Part shown: piece by piece, positions 54,070 to 64,000 of the stretch
How the letters are laid out: every line of letters starts with the position of its first letter
Numbering within the stretch: the first letter of the stretch is position 1
Assembly: GCA_034509925.1 (NCBI GenBank)
Contig: CM067533.1
Location: forward strand, 2,372,001 to 2,436,000
From: Hirudinaria manillensis
Lineage: Eukaryota; Annelida; Clitellata; Hirudinida; Hirudinidae
Length of the DNA stretch: 64,000 nucleotides
Direction of reading: 5' to 3'
Notes under the pieces: generated by a model
Seen by the model: the letters and a program-made list of their open reading frames with translations, nothing else
Database searches by the model: none
Told to the model about the DNA's origin: nothing
Translations under genes and position numbers: made by a program

Positions 54070-55308
54070 TCAAATTCTGAAGAAGGTTTTGTAGGTCGTC
54101 AGAAAGTCATCAGTGGCGACGGAGACTTTGAGGAATGGATTCTCTTTAATGGCCACTGTTGCATTGCTACCTGAAATTCATGACACGCTACGTGAACTAT
54201 TGGTTTACGTGAGAATATTTAAATTCGTAGGATGAGTATGATTTATTTAAATCTATGAAGAAACAAAGTAAATGTTAGAATAAAATAATATACAAATTAA
54301 TCTTACTCATCACGATTATAGTGAATCCATTAGGCAGGTACATTTCCTGGCTTAAACAATAGGTTGGGGTGCCCTTGACGCAAATGAAGGCCAGAGAATG
54401 AGAGTAAGTGAAAGCATAAATCACTTTAAATCTTGTTTCCAGATAACTAGCCACATCATTATGAAAAAAATCTCCAACCGAATATCCTATCAAGAAGGAT
54501 TCACTGGATACTTGAGAATCGCCTGAAAGAGTGAACCTCTTTCTTTCAGAAGTTGAAGCGACAGTATCGAAGACATCATGACTGTAAGGTTGACATGTGG
54601 TTGCATTCAATCCTATGATATGGATGCCACGAGAGTTGTTAAAGCTTGACCAGGAATTATCAGTCTTTTGCACTCTGTATCCGACCATGTTGCTCCTCGT
54701 TTGAAAGTTTATTGGGTTCCAACGAATTTTGCAGTCCAATTGCTTATCTGAAATTCAAAGAGCAGTCATTAAATAATTGATTGAAGGCATTAAGAATTTA
54801 TATAAAGAGAATAAAATTTTATATAGAGAATAAAACTAAACCGTTGTAATTATTTTATAATAGATTTGCATTGCTTCAAATAAAAGTTACCTTGTCTGGT
54901 GGTTGATTGAACGGCAATTTAAAGAAGGCTTTACGATTATTAAAACGTACCTCTCTTAATGAAAGACTTGCAAACACTCGGTTCTGCTTCCATTAGTGTT
55001 GAAAGTTTTGTATACAAATGACAGAATCCATGACCATCCGGAATTCGTACGACCTGGTAAATCAAACATTTCGGATCTCGGAGGCAATAAAAGCCACACT
55101 TTTTTAATTCCTTCGGTACCAAAGACGATGTCAGACTGTCCATGTATGGCCAAGTTTTTGCAGGATAATTTGGCATCGGAAAGTTACACGTATTAATATC
55201 GAGCACTTGTGCCTTCTGGAAGAATACTGCCCTGATTGTACAAAGGACAAATATCCCCAGTAGAACTATTAGCCAGAATCTCCGAATACCAGCCATCGAA
55301 ATTATCAT
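54070..55308 (-). CDS. Secreted PAN-ILEI protein, copy 7 (diverged)
   Basis: Exons 55308-54951, 54747-54307 and 54170-54070 with agreeing phases; 299 aa. Signal peptide FWLIVLLGIFVLCTIRA. The PAN-like domain contains CGFYCLRDPKC. The ILEI domain contains NMVGYRVQKTDNSWSSFNNS and SFLIGYSVGDFF. The 33-residue tail ends DDFLTTYKTFFRI and has a strong acceptor. A Met four residues into the ORF is an alternative start. Closest relative in the window is the broken copy at 42142-42700, not the array neighbours. Confidence 0.78.
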
Positions 55309-56800
55309 ATCCAGAAATGCAGTTTCTCAAACTAGTCGTCAATAGAAGATCTTTATTATTCATTAATTTAATTTATTATTACGAGAACTCAGCGAGTGCT
55401 ATTGTGATATGGGAAGTTTTTTTTTACCTTGGTCTCTTCTTAGAGAGCTTTACTGAAAATAAATATTTTTTTAAATAAGTAGAAAATATGCTTCCTTAAG
55501 AGAATCACAAAAATATCGCCTACATTTAAGCCTTGGCTACTCACTAAAGACCAATAGTTTTAACTTGGAATTTCGAAGGAATTTACAAAGTCTCGAGTTT
55601 TAATGATGACAAAAAATTTTTAAATTAAATCTCCTTCAAGAGAGGAATCATAAAATAGCAATTTAAATTGTCTGGCTATTTTGTATGGAAATAGTTTATT
55701 ATGCTATTATAAGTCTCGTTTAATGGCGACAAATTCATCATAGAAAATCTTGAAAGCTCGAAAGCCTCCGTTTTTAAATTTTCTGGCTCTTATTTATAAA
55801 CGAAAACATTTTTAGGCAATTTTTGGCGGGAGCAATTGCAGACGATCCGCAAGAATCCTTTAATAAATGTTTCCAAATTTCTAGTTGTCTCTTTGATCAT
55901 CTAACCTGGAATATCAATTTCACTGGAAAATTTTGACCAATCAACGGATATGCATTTAATAAAGCAGACGATAAGTTTCTGACAAACTAAGAGTCGATAA
56001 TAAATTTATTAACTCACGTATTAGGCAAGTGGAAGGCTTCAATTAGACCTTAAACCAATTTGAATTCTTTAACGAAGAATCCATGCTCCAAATTTGCTCA
56101 ATATAAATCCTAGACTCGTGAATTTTTCTTTAGAAAACCCCATTAAAATCCACAAAAAAAACCCCATAAGATTGTGTCCCTTAAAGAGAAAATAAAATTA
56201 ATGGTTTCATCCATCATCCCTCCATTCATTCAGGATCATATTTTCCGAAATGGAAAACGTCTGTTGTTAAGTTTCACGTTGCAAACAAAGGCGCTGACTG
56301 TCTTTTTTTCCTCTTTATTTTCTGTCGCCCCTTGAAAAGTTAGAATTACAGACAGTAAAAACTATTTTGTACGACTTTAAGACTTTAAATTAATCCAATT
56401 ATTCTATTTTAAGAATTAATTAATTTTTGTATTTATTAAGTCATTTATGTATATATTTATTTACTCAATTAGCCCAGTGGTCTAATGCTTAATCCAGCAT
56501 TTAATTCTTTAAACTGAAAACAAATAAAAGATGGAAGAATTTTTCCATCGATAAACTGCTCGTAAAAACAGGACAGTGCAACCCTACGTTCACTTCCAAC
56601 CTGTTTTGGACAGTCCTAGATTATCGAGCGGAAGATGAGCAAAATGTTAAACTCCCTTAGCACAATAATTACCAATTTATATAATTATTATGCAAATGAT
56701 ATTAATAATAGTGATAATAATAGTGATTTTTTATATCACTGTATAATAATAAAAATAAAAATAATATTAATAAGTCATTTATATATCGCGGTGCGCGTGA
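55309..56800. other. Intergenic stretch
   Basis: Upstream region of copy 7, then AT-rich DNA with ATA/TAA runs. At 56770-56815 it contains an inverted copy of the repeat-start motif TAGCTCACGCG-TATATAA seen near 27411. No gene seen. Confidence 0.45.
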
Positions 56801-56837
56801 GCTAAAGGGACGCTGATACATACAGTATAAGTATTAC

Positions 56838-57290
56838 CTCTTCCGTTTATTTTGAGTCGAACATCTCAGCATCCAATAGAAGTGAATTTGTCAGTTGTAC
56901 AACGATATTTTTAGCCTCGTATTTTAATTGCACTCTTTCAGAAAGTCTTAACCTCTCCTGCAATTTGTTTCGTTGTTCCGCCTTCAAAAATGAATCATTT
57001 TTGAGCATCAAATTTGATTGCGATGAAATTTTTAGAGGTTATAAATTTCTTAAATATTTATTTTCGCATTTATTATATTATAACCGCTTAATTTAATATT
57101 AATTAATATTTGAACGATTGTACAATAAACTCAAAGGGAACCTAACCTGGTCTCAAATTCAATCAAAATTGTTATTTCACTTGCAATTACCGTTTTCAAC
57201 TTTGAATGGCGTTATTAGCTTTTCTTTGGAAAATATTTTGGAAAAGCTGAAAACTGTTTGTTCCAACAAGATGTCCTTCAATGATTTCAT
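56838..57290 (-). pseudogene. Inverted, gutted copy of the LRR plus small-protein module
   Basis: LRR-gene exon 1 (57290-57191, ORF intact, same donor) and small-protein exon 1 (57008-56838, same length and donor) are present in inverted orientation. The roughly 1.1 kb that carries LRR exons 2 and 3 is missing: sequence passes from GAGACCAGG straight to TTAGGTTCCC. The small-protein exon has a premature TAA, just before the conserved Thr-Glu-Glu end. The 5' flank (57291-57440) also matches 25440-25575. Confidence 0.75.
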
Positions 57291-57440
57291 TCTTCGTTCT
57301 CTCTGATGGATTTTATTCGGTTGAAGTCTTCTTGGTTTTGAATAGATGATGATTCAAGGTGAAACCATAACCAGTTTATTCCTGTCAAGGGTTGACATCA
57401 TCGTCGTCGTCACCATCGTCCGCACTTGGTCGCCTAACCA

Positions 57441-57843
57441 ACTGAGCGTGAAATGGTAGATAAAAAAGGGACCTGTTAGTGACACCCAGCGATCTGAACG
57501 GAAATCAAAGAACTTGGTGCAAAATTTAATGGCGCCAAAGCTAGGTTCTTCGGCAGACGATTTTCGTATTCGAGTCTGGAGCCACGTGCCTTACGGTAGA
57601 GTGGACGACTGATTTATGTACAACAGGAGGTTGGTAAAGGGCGTCAGTAAATCAATTTAATCGGATTAATAAAACTAAATTAAATTTATTTAAAGAATCG
57701 AGTGAATGAGATGGTGTTGATGTTGACTTTGAGAATTATTTTCTCAAAAACAAACGCCAAAATCACTGGACGTCGCTCCAAAATATTGTCAACTAAAGGT
57801 TGGTGTGTATATTTTTTAAATATATTTAAATATATATATATAT
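57441..57843. other. Spacer
   Basis: No supported feature except the TA-rich run at 57815-57843 that precedes the next repeat. Confidence 0.4.
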
Positions 57844-58012
57844 AGTGTTCAACTAGTGTTCCGGCCCTGAATCCTGAGGCTCTCGGATGAAGGGCCGCAT
57901 CCGTTGATCAAGCAGTTGTCCCTGTCAGCTTTTCTTTTCCAGCAACAGCACGTCATCTTTCCTTCTGACGACGCAGCTTTCCGACAAACCATACATAAAC
58001 AACACATAAATA
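57844..58012. mobile_element. Structured repeat, copy B (degenerate)
   Basis: Shares CGGCCCTGAATCCTGA, GGGCCGCATCCGTTGATCAA, TGTCCCTGTCAG and a TTTCCGACAAAC tail with copy A, and is also flanked by TA repeats. The left arm of the outer helix is missing and the second hairpin is decayed, but the CGGCCC/GGGCCG pair is kept. Confidence 0.65.
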
Positions 58013-58599
58013 AATATATATAATTTACATCTATTTATATCCAATGGAATTTATATCCAAATCTTCAGATCAAAGTACAATAGTACATAATCAGTGTAAC
58101 ATTAAAATGCTATTAAATTAAACAGTCACAAAAATAAATAAATAAATAATATATATTATATTACAATTTTAAAATATTGTAGGAGTAGTAACACTCGGTC
58201 CTACTGATTTCATTGCGTTGAAAGCACCATCTTGTGCTTATTTTATAAATTATATCTCAACATTTAACGAATTAATTAATTCAGGAAATGGCAATCGAGA
58301 GAAAATTTTAACTTTGAAAAATTTTAAATTTGTTTAATGATAACAATAATTTTAAAATCTTTGCATAATACGATTTCATCGTTTCTAATTTTTTTTGAAC
58401 CTGTTACAGATGTGACATTTTTAATTATAGGCATATTACAGGCAAGTGCCAGATTAATCATTCTCGAATCCAAAGTAGCAGAACTTAACACAGTGAATTT
58501 CCGTGTACTATGGAAGTTAATTAAGGTTATTAAGTTAAATGACTAGTTTAGTTAGAGATAGGTCTTGTCTTCATGGAGTCTCTGGATAAGTGCATCAGC
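58013..58599. other. AT-rich spacer
   Basis: No gene seen. A short plus-strand frame at 58337-58546 has hydrophobic character but no support. Confidence 0.4.
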
Positions 58600-58790
58600 C
58601 GTAGACTTTGAGTATGGTTGGGGCTTCCGCTGGGGTTGTCTTCGATTGCTCAGTAAAGAAAAAAAGAGCACGTTGCCGTTGAAATCCATTACCGAAGAGT
58701 ATGAGGTGGGGAAGATCAGAAAGCAGCTGATGATCAGCTACTGCGCGGATTCAAATATCCAGGAGATCAACCACAAGAGCTCGGAGCTTT
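58600..58790 (+). mobile_element. Retroelement ORF fragment (reverse-transcriptase C-terminal region)
   Basis: The plus strand reads LPLKSITEEYEVGKIRKQLM and SNIQEI. This resembles the conserved leucine-pro-x-x-Ser-I-x-E-E-F/Y region downstream of the reverse transcriptase in endonuclease-type retroelements found in many marine invertebrate genomes. GC content is higher than the neighbourhood. Truncated at both ends. Confidence 0.5.
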
Positions 58791-58904
58791 CCGACAGGGA
58801 TCCTCAGAGAAGGCCCCCCATCTTCGAACGTTTCGGCCCTTTGAAACCCCTGACGTTCTCCGGGGGTGGGCCGCATCCGGTGATCAGCCGGATGTCCCTG
58901 TCGG
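58791..58904. repeat. Structured repeat, copy C
   Basis: Core only: outer helix CCGACAGGGAT/ATGTCCCTGTCGG, inner hairpin GAACGT/ACGTTC, second hairpin CATCCGG/CCGGATG, pseudoknot-capable CGGCCC/GGGCCG. It sits between retroelement fragments in opposite orientations, and no TA repeats flank it. Confidence 0.65.
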
Positions 58905-59200
58905 TTTCCATGTGCGGACTCAAAGGCTTAGGCTTTGGAAGGCTCTCTTTGGCCCCTTTATGCCGTCACTTGCCCGACTGGAGCGACTATTGAAAGCTCT
59001 CGTTGGCTTCTTTCGTGGCTGCACTCACCCGCTGAAGCGGCGCCACCTAGCCCCTACGACTCTCAGTGGCCTTCTTTCCGTCATCCCTGCCGCCCAACAG
59101 TATCGGCTTGGGCTTTAAATTTTCTTTCAAGCGGCGCGTGGTAACAGACATTTCCATCACCGGCTCCGCGCCTAGCGGGCGATGAATTGCTTCGGTGGAT

Positions 59201-59752
59201 TTATTCTGACCGGAGATCGGCGGCTTTCTCCGGTCCTTTCGCTGTGGCATCTGAAGATGTTTCCTTGCCTCTCATTTGCCAGATCCGGAACGAAGCTGCC
59301 TCCGCCGCTTCAGACATCTTTGTCATCGTCTTCGTTCTTTCTCGGCTAGATAGGCCTATTTTCGTGAGGTATACGTACGTCGATTTGCCGACTACGCCCC
59401 TTGCGCCAACTTCTATTGGGAAGAGGTCAATTCGGAACCCTTTCGCTTCCAGGTCCACCGCCAGATCTGCATACTTTTCCGCTTTCAGCGCATTGCTGTA
59501 TTGCATTCTGTCCTCCCATGGGACCGTCAACTCCACCAAAATGATGGCATCTGACGACGGTGACATCAACACCATATCCGGCCTCTTGCCACTCTCAATC
59601 AGCACCTGGGGATAGTGCCTCATTCCTTCTAAGTCGGCTGAGAGTGTCCAATCGTTTGCCTCTGCAAGGATGTCCTTTCTTGGCGTTTTACATCGCTTTC
59701 TGCAGAGGTGTGCGCAGCCCTCGCGCAGGAAGTAAATGCCCAAGCAGGGCAA
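59201..59752 (-). mobile_element. Retroelement 3' fragment with restriction-like endonuclease
   Basis: 183-codon minus-strand frame carrying RPDMVLMSPSSDAIILVELT (PD...E endonuclease core), VPWEDRM, KAEKYADLAVDLEAKGFRID and PIEVGARGVVGKS. This arrangement is typical of the C-terminus of restriction-endonuclease-type non-LTR elements. The reverse transcriptase part is absent. The family differs from the R4/Dong-like element at 48.5-52.8 kb. Confidence 0.7.
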
Positions 59753-60887
59753 TGGACTATGTTAGGAGGACATCGAGATCGATCACCAAACTATGGAACG
59801 AAATGTGGAACATGTCTCCACTCAGACTGGCCTGAGTTTAATCTTTCTCAATTTATGATGTGCTCTCCTCATGCGACAACTTACAGAAATGGAATATCAC
59901 CCAGGACACTTTCTTCCTGAGCGAGGAGCATGTGCAGAACCAAAAGGAAGCATATCCATGAAAACGCCAATGATTGAGAAGTTGCCGGCGATATGGAAGA
60001 GTTGAGGCACCATACCGAGGTGCTAGCAGAAAGCGGCAAGAGGCCGGGCTGGTGCCATCAAAATGGCAGACAGGTTTACTCAACGAGGGCCGGAACGTAT
60101 CGCGAAACCAGCCAAAGTTAGCCAAGGGTCAGCCAGCCAATCAGAGAGCAATAAAGCCTCCCACCATGTCGGCGCGATTTCACGGGTCAGCCAATCGGAG
60201 AGTAACAAAGCCTCTCTCCGGGTCAGCGCCGATGTCCGATGGGGGAGCTTCTGGCATGAGTCTCCTGACAAGTCGGAAATTAAAAGGCCTAAGGTGTGTA
60301 AGTAGAAGGATCCGCTTTCGGTGTAATTATCGTACGTTTCGTCGGTAGTTCAAGTTGTTGGTTGGGTAGTATGTGTACCCAGCTCGATACTGCTCGTCCA
60401 TTGCTCGAAATTGAATGGAGTAGACCGTGTCAAAATGATTCATATCGTCCCTTCCAAAATCTATAACGTTGCAGTTTAAAACTAAAATTAAATTTCTTTT
60501 TAATTAAAATTGATGTTTGCTTCTAATGTAAGTTACGAGTCATTCTTTGGAGAAGGTAACTTGTCTTGTTTTTGATGAATATGGTGACGCGATACACGAA
60601 AGGACTGTGGTTTCAACTTGATGCATCAAAGGTAAGAAGACGAATAATTGGATGAATGAACTAAAGATTGTATAATAATTTTAAAAGTTTTTAATTTCTT
60701 TTTAAAATTATTAAAATTAATATTTATATTAAAATAATATTTTACAATCTCTGCGATTGAAGAACAAAAATCTTTCTGACGATCAAAAAAATGTGTTTAA
60801 TTGCATACAGAAATGATCGTAATCAGCTTAATTAACGCTCGCTTTAACACAATTTCATCATTCGATATAGAGAACGAAGAACGAAGA
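59753..60887. other. Decayed repeat DNA and 5' flank of LRR copy 2
   Basis: 59753-60350 is GC-richer than average and includes two imperfect direct repeats (about 60117-60150 and 60186-60220) around GTCAGCCAATCNGAGAG, each with a CCAAT motif. From about 60640 the sequence matches 25590 onwards and is the LRR module flank. Confidence 0.45.
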
Positions 60888-62184
60888 ATGAAATCATTGA
60901 AGGACATCTTGTTGGAACAAACAGTTTTCAGCTTTTCCAAAATATTTTCCAAAGAAAATCTAACAACGCCATTCAAAGTTGAAAACGGTAATTGCAAAAA
61001 CTTTTATTTGTTATTTGTTAATAACAAATTGTTAATTGTTTTGTTGTTATTTCATAATAACAATTTTGATTGAATTTGAGACCAGGCCGTTTTCATGGTC
61101 AATCACAATATTATCGATTGATGCAATTTGCGCTGTAAAAATCTAACCATAAACCAAACTATTATTTCTTGAATGCAATTGACCAAATAATTTTTTTATG
61201 TTGCAATTTCGATTAAAAGTAATATTAATCCGACAGCATCATTGAGCGGTATTTATCTGAGACCTGGTTTGTTTGACAAGATACTCAGTAAGAGTAATGA
61301 AATGTATTGGCGGATTTTGCCTGAAGAATTGATTCCATGCTTGGATAACATGAATAAGCTTCAGTGGAAGTACCTCAGTTATTTCACTGACCATGTCGTT
61401 CTGAGTCCTAAGGATGTCAGCTTCATCTGCAAGAAAAATCCGACATTGAAAAGTCTCAGTGTTCGCATCAAGTACACGGATATGTGTGAAATATCCGAGT
61501 GCTTGTCGGATGTTGTCGGATCATTGGAAACCCTGAGTTTGAGTTTAATTTGGTGAGATTGCATTTAAAATCGGTGGCTAAAAGTTATATATCGAACTAT
61601 TCACGTAGCTATTCAACTTTGAAATCAAGTGATGTTGAATTAGTTGGGAAATCAACTGCAGTTCATATAGATCACTTAAGAATGTCAATTATCACTCATC
61701 TTATTTAACAATTTCAATGATTTTTATCGATAGGGAGGAACCAATATCCGACGAATTTGAACTCATCCCACGTCATGTTAGCCATTACTTGTTAGATCTG
61801 GGTTCGCTTGAATGGGACAAAGAAAATATCCCAGCACAATCAGAATATCTTAAAGACTCTCCATATTTTCGATTGAAACGTTTGAATTTCGACCGAGACC
61901 TGGACAAGTTACCCTTGAATATCGATCCAGAATCGTTGGAACGACTCGACCTAAGGGAAGATTTTGTTTGTCCTACCACCTATCCAATCATAAATTCCTT
62001 CGTCAATCTCAGGCATTTGAACATCAACCATTCTTACGCAGCTGATGAGTGGCAATCCGCCGAATCAATTTGGAAATATATTCTGATAAACAAAACAATT
62101 ACGCCAGGGATTTCACTCATGTTTATGAAAAATAAACTAAAAGACTTAACAAAAACACTTATCAAAAAATACGAAGTCCGTTAG
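60888..62184 (+). CDS. LRR-like protein, copy 2
   Basis: Exons 60888-60987, 61237-61552 and 61734-62184. Exon lengths and phases are identical to copy 1 (288 aa). Most residues agree. Changes cluster at the C-terminus, where GSVESLWKDILIKKK becomes QSAESIWKYILINKT, and at LCLDKLPLNIY, which becomes RDLDKLPLNID. Intron 1 has about 50 bp more than in copy 1 (a fold-back run around ATTTGTTAATAACAAAT). Both copies being open over 867 nt argues that they are maintained genes. Confidence 0.65.
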
Positions 62185-62317
62185 GTTCCCTTTGAGTTTA
62201 TTTTACAAATGTTCAAATATTAATTAATATTTAATTAAGCGGTTATAATATAATATATGCGAAAATAAATATTTAAGAAATTTATAGCCTCTAAAAATTT
62301 CATTGCAATCAAATTTG

Positions 62318-63653
62318 ATGCTCAAAAATGATTCATTTTCGAAGGCGGAACAACGAAACAAATTGCAGGAGAGGTTAAGACTTTCTAAAAGAGTGCAATT
62401 AAAATACGAGGCTAAAAATATCGTTGTACAACTGACAAATTCACTTCTATTGGATGATAAGACGTTCGTCTCAAAAGAAACGGAAGAGGTAATACTTATA
62501 CTGTATATTTAATTATTATTATTGTGCTTGGAGAGAATTGAGAAGCAGATTTTACCTTTAAATTTAATTTTTAAATATATTTATATAACATAATGTATAT
62601 CTTAATTTACATAATTATATTACATTTATATGTGCCTGCGTTTTCTTTCGGGTGTGCCCATCCCCGACATTGTTTTCACGCTCCTCTGAATTTTGGTATG
62701 CGTCTAAATGTTCTACACCTACCACAAAAGTTAATTTAACTATATTTAAGTGCTAAATTTCAATCTTTCAGACTTTGATAAAATGCTTCGATTGTGAATT
62801 GGACATGGATATGTTGGAGATATTAAAGTAAGTGGATCATATTTATGGCTAAAAGTTCATTGTCACTAAATTGGAATATTGAAATGTTTAACTTTCCTAA
62901 CGTTATACATTAATTTGAAACTTGACCAGGTTTATTTTGGATAAATCTGACATGGATCGGTTTTCAACGGATTTCAAAATGTAAATCTTTTGTATTTATA
63001 AACATAGCAATAAATGAGCATTAAAACAATTTCAATATTAAAAAAGATTAAAAATGTTAATTGCTTTTCAGAAAGTTTATTTCGAGAATGTGCAGTTTGG
63101 CTCCTGTTGCTGACGATGTAAGTATGCTAATTTTAATTGTTTATAAATAATTCAAGACATAACAATTATGTTCAGATGATGACTAACAACCATTGTCATT
63201 CTGACGTTGCCGGTAAGCTGAAATATTGCCTAGTTACGAAAACACTAACTGCAAACTAAATAAACAATTATAATAAAAATAAATGATAAAATATTTGAAA
63301 CTTATTTCATATATTCCACTTTATTACAATGACCAAATCAGATTGAGAACAGAAAACTGAACAAATTCCTGTTGGATTTCATTGAAAGGAATCCTCGTAA
63401 ACAACTTGCGAAACACATATCCAAGTCCTTTGACTTGTACCCTCAATTGTTTGGGTAAGATGCACCAAAGATACAAGATACCATTAATATATGCACTTGC
63501 TTTCCCCATTTCAACTTTCAGATCGGATTCTCCAGCTAGATTATTTAATAACAGCATTTAATTAATAATGCAACAAATTAAAAAAATTTCATTTTCATTT
63601 GCAGAGGAAAGAAAAAATTGTTTTTGATTTCGGAGCTACGACTTGATTTATAA
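62318..63653 (+). CDS. Unrecognised small protein, copy 2 (one exon lost)
   Basis: Exons 62318-62488, 62772-62827, 62930-62980, 63072-63117, 63342-63454 and 63605-63653. Same structure as copy 1 except that a deletion of about 28 bp at 63200 removes the acceptor and first half of the 27-nt fifth exon. Its last bases and donor remain at 63201-63214. Skipping that exon keeps the frame, so a 161-aa product is still possible. The terminal exon has several substitutions but the same stop. Confidence 0.6.
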
Positions 63654-64000
63654 CTGTTTTTTTTTATCTTTGATTGTTTGATTTTGAATACAAATCTCCC
63701 CAAACAAATGATAGCAGATTTAATTCGGAGGCATCAGATTCCATGTTACCGCATGTCAATAAACAAATCTAACAATACTTTTAACTGTATTTGTGGTTGG
63801 ATGGATATTTTGCAGTGAATAGTTATCGAGGAATTTCCTCTTAATGTAGTTGCAAAACTGTGCCAATTCACAATAAAAACTCTCTGACGATATCTTTTCT
63901 CCAGAATCTCTAATAACATATTATGTTTGAAAACATATCATAATTATGAAATAATAGAATTATGAAAATACTAATTAATATTATTTTAAAATATTTTATT
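63654..64000. other. 3' flank of the LRR module
   Basis: Matches 28837-28955 of copy 1 until the LTR element begins there, which shows what that locus looked like before the insertion or rearrangement. No gene. Confidence 0.5.

Noticed and set aside
58912-59144. Overlapping GC-rich ORFs next to the retroelement fragment
   Set aside because: Short frames in all phases of decayed repeat DNA without recognisable domains.

Overview
This is nuclear DNA of an invertebrate animal. It is AT-rich, its genes are split by many spliceosomal introns, and it is loaded with TAA, ATCC, ACTC, AATC and CAC/ATC microsatellites. A glycine/glutamate-type Cys-loop chloride channel and a full GM130 (GOLGA2) orthologue show it is a metazoan, probably bilaterian. 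I lean weakly towards a spiralian (annelid or mollusc), but nothing here fixes the phylum.

Layout. 1-8.2 kb: the 3' two thirds of a Cys-loop receptor gene (+ strand; 5' exons lie outside the window). 10.1-22.5 kb: a complete GOLGA2/GM130 gene (- strand). I assembled 24 coding exons by hand; their phases all agree and give 998 aa. 23.6-24.6 kb: a small unrecognised multi-exon gene (- strand). From 24.8 to 64 kb the window becomes an accessory region built by duplication. It holds (i) nine copies (five apparently intact, four broken) of a secreted two-domain protein: signal peptide plus six-cysteine PAN/apple-like domain, then an ILEI/PANDER (FAM3-type) domain, then a short variable C-terminal exon; (ii) two direct copies of a two-gene module, an LRR-like protein followed by a 7-exon small protein, plus an inverted broken copy; (iii) mobile elements.

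Mobile elements. There is a deleted LTR element with a tRNA-Leu-type primer site and a SAP-domain gag-like ORF. A near full-length R4/Dong-like non-LTR retrotransposon has an intact 1183-aa ORF and sits inside a TAA microsatellite. GC-rich fragments of a second restriction-endonuclease-type retroelement are present. A roughly 110-nt repeat occurs in three copies and appears to fold into a conserved RNA structure; one copy has an empty site in the paralogous duplication. A further repeat of about 415 bp is inserted in an intron of one PAN-ILEI gene.

The housekeeping half (channel, GM130) and the accessory half are unrelated in function. A piece of GM130 intron 3 and exon 4 has been copied into the accessory cluster, so the expansion has reached back into the neighbouring gene. 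All exon structures come from reading GT-AG (one GC-AG) boundaries, phase agreement and remembered family sequence. No alignment or transcript data were available.
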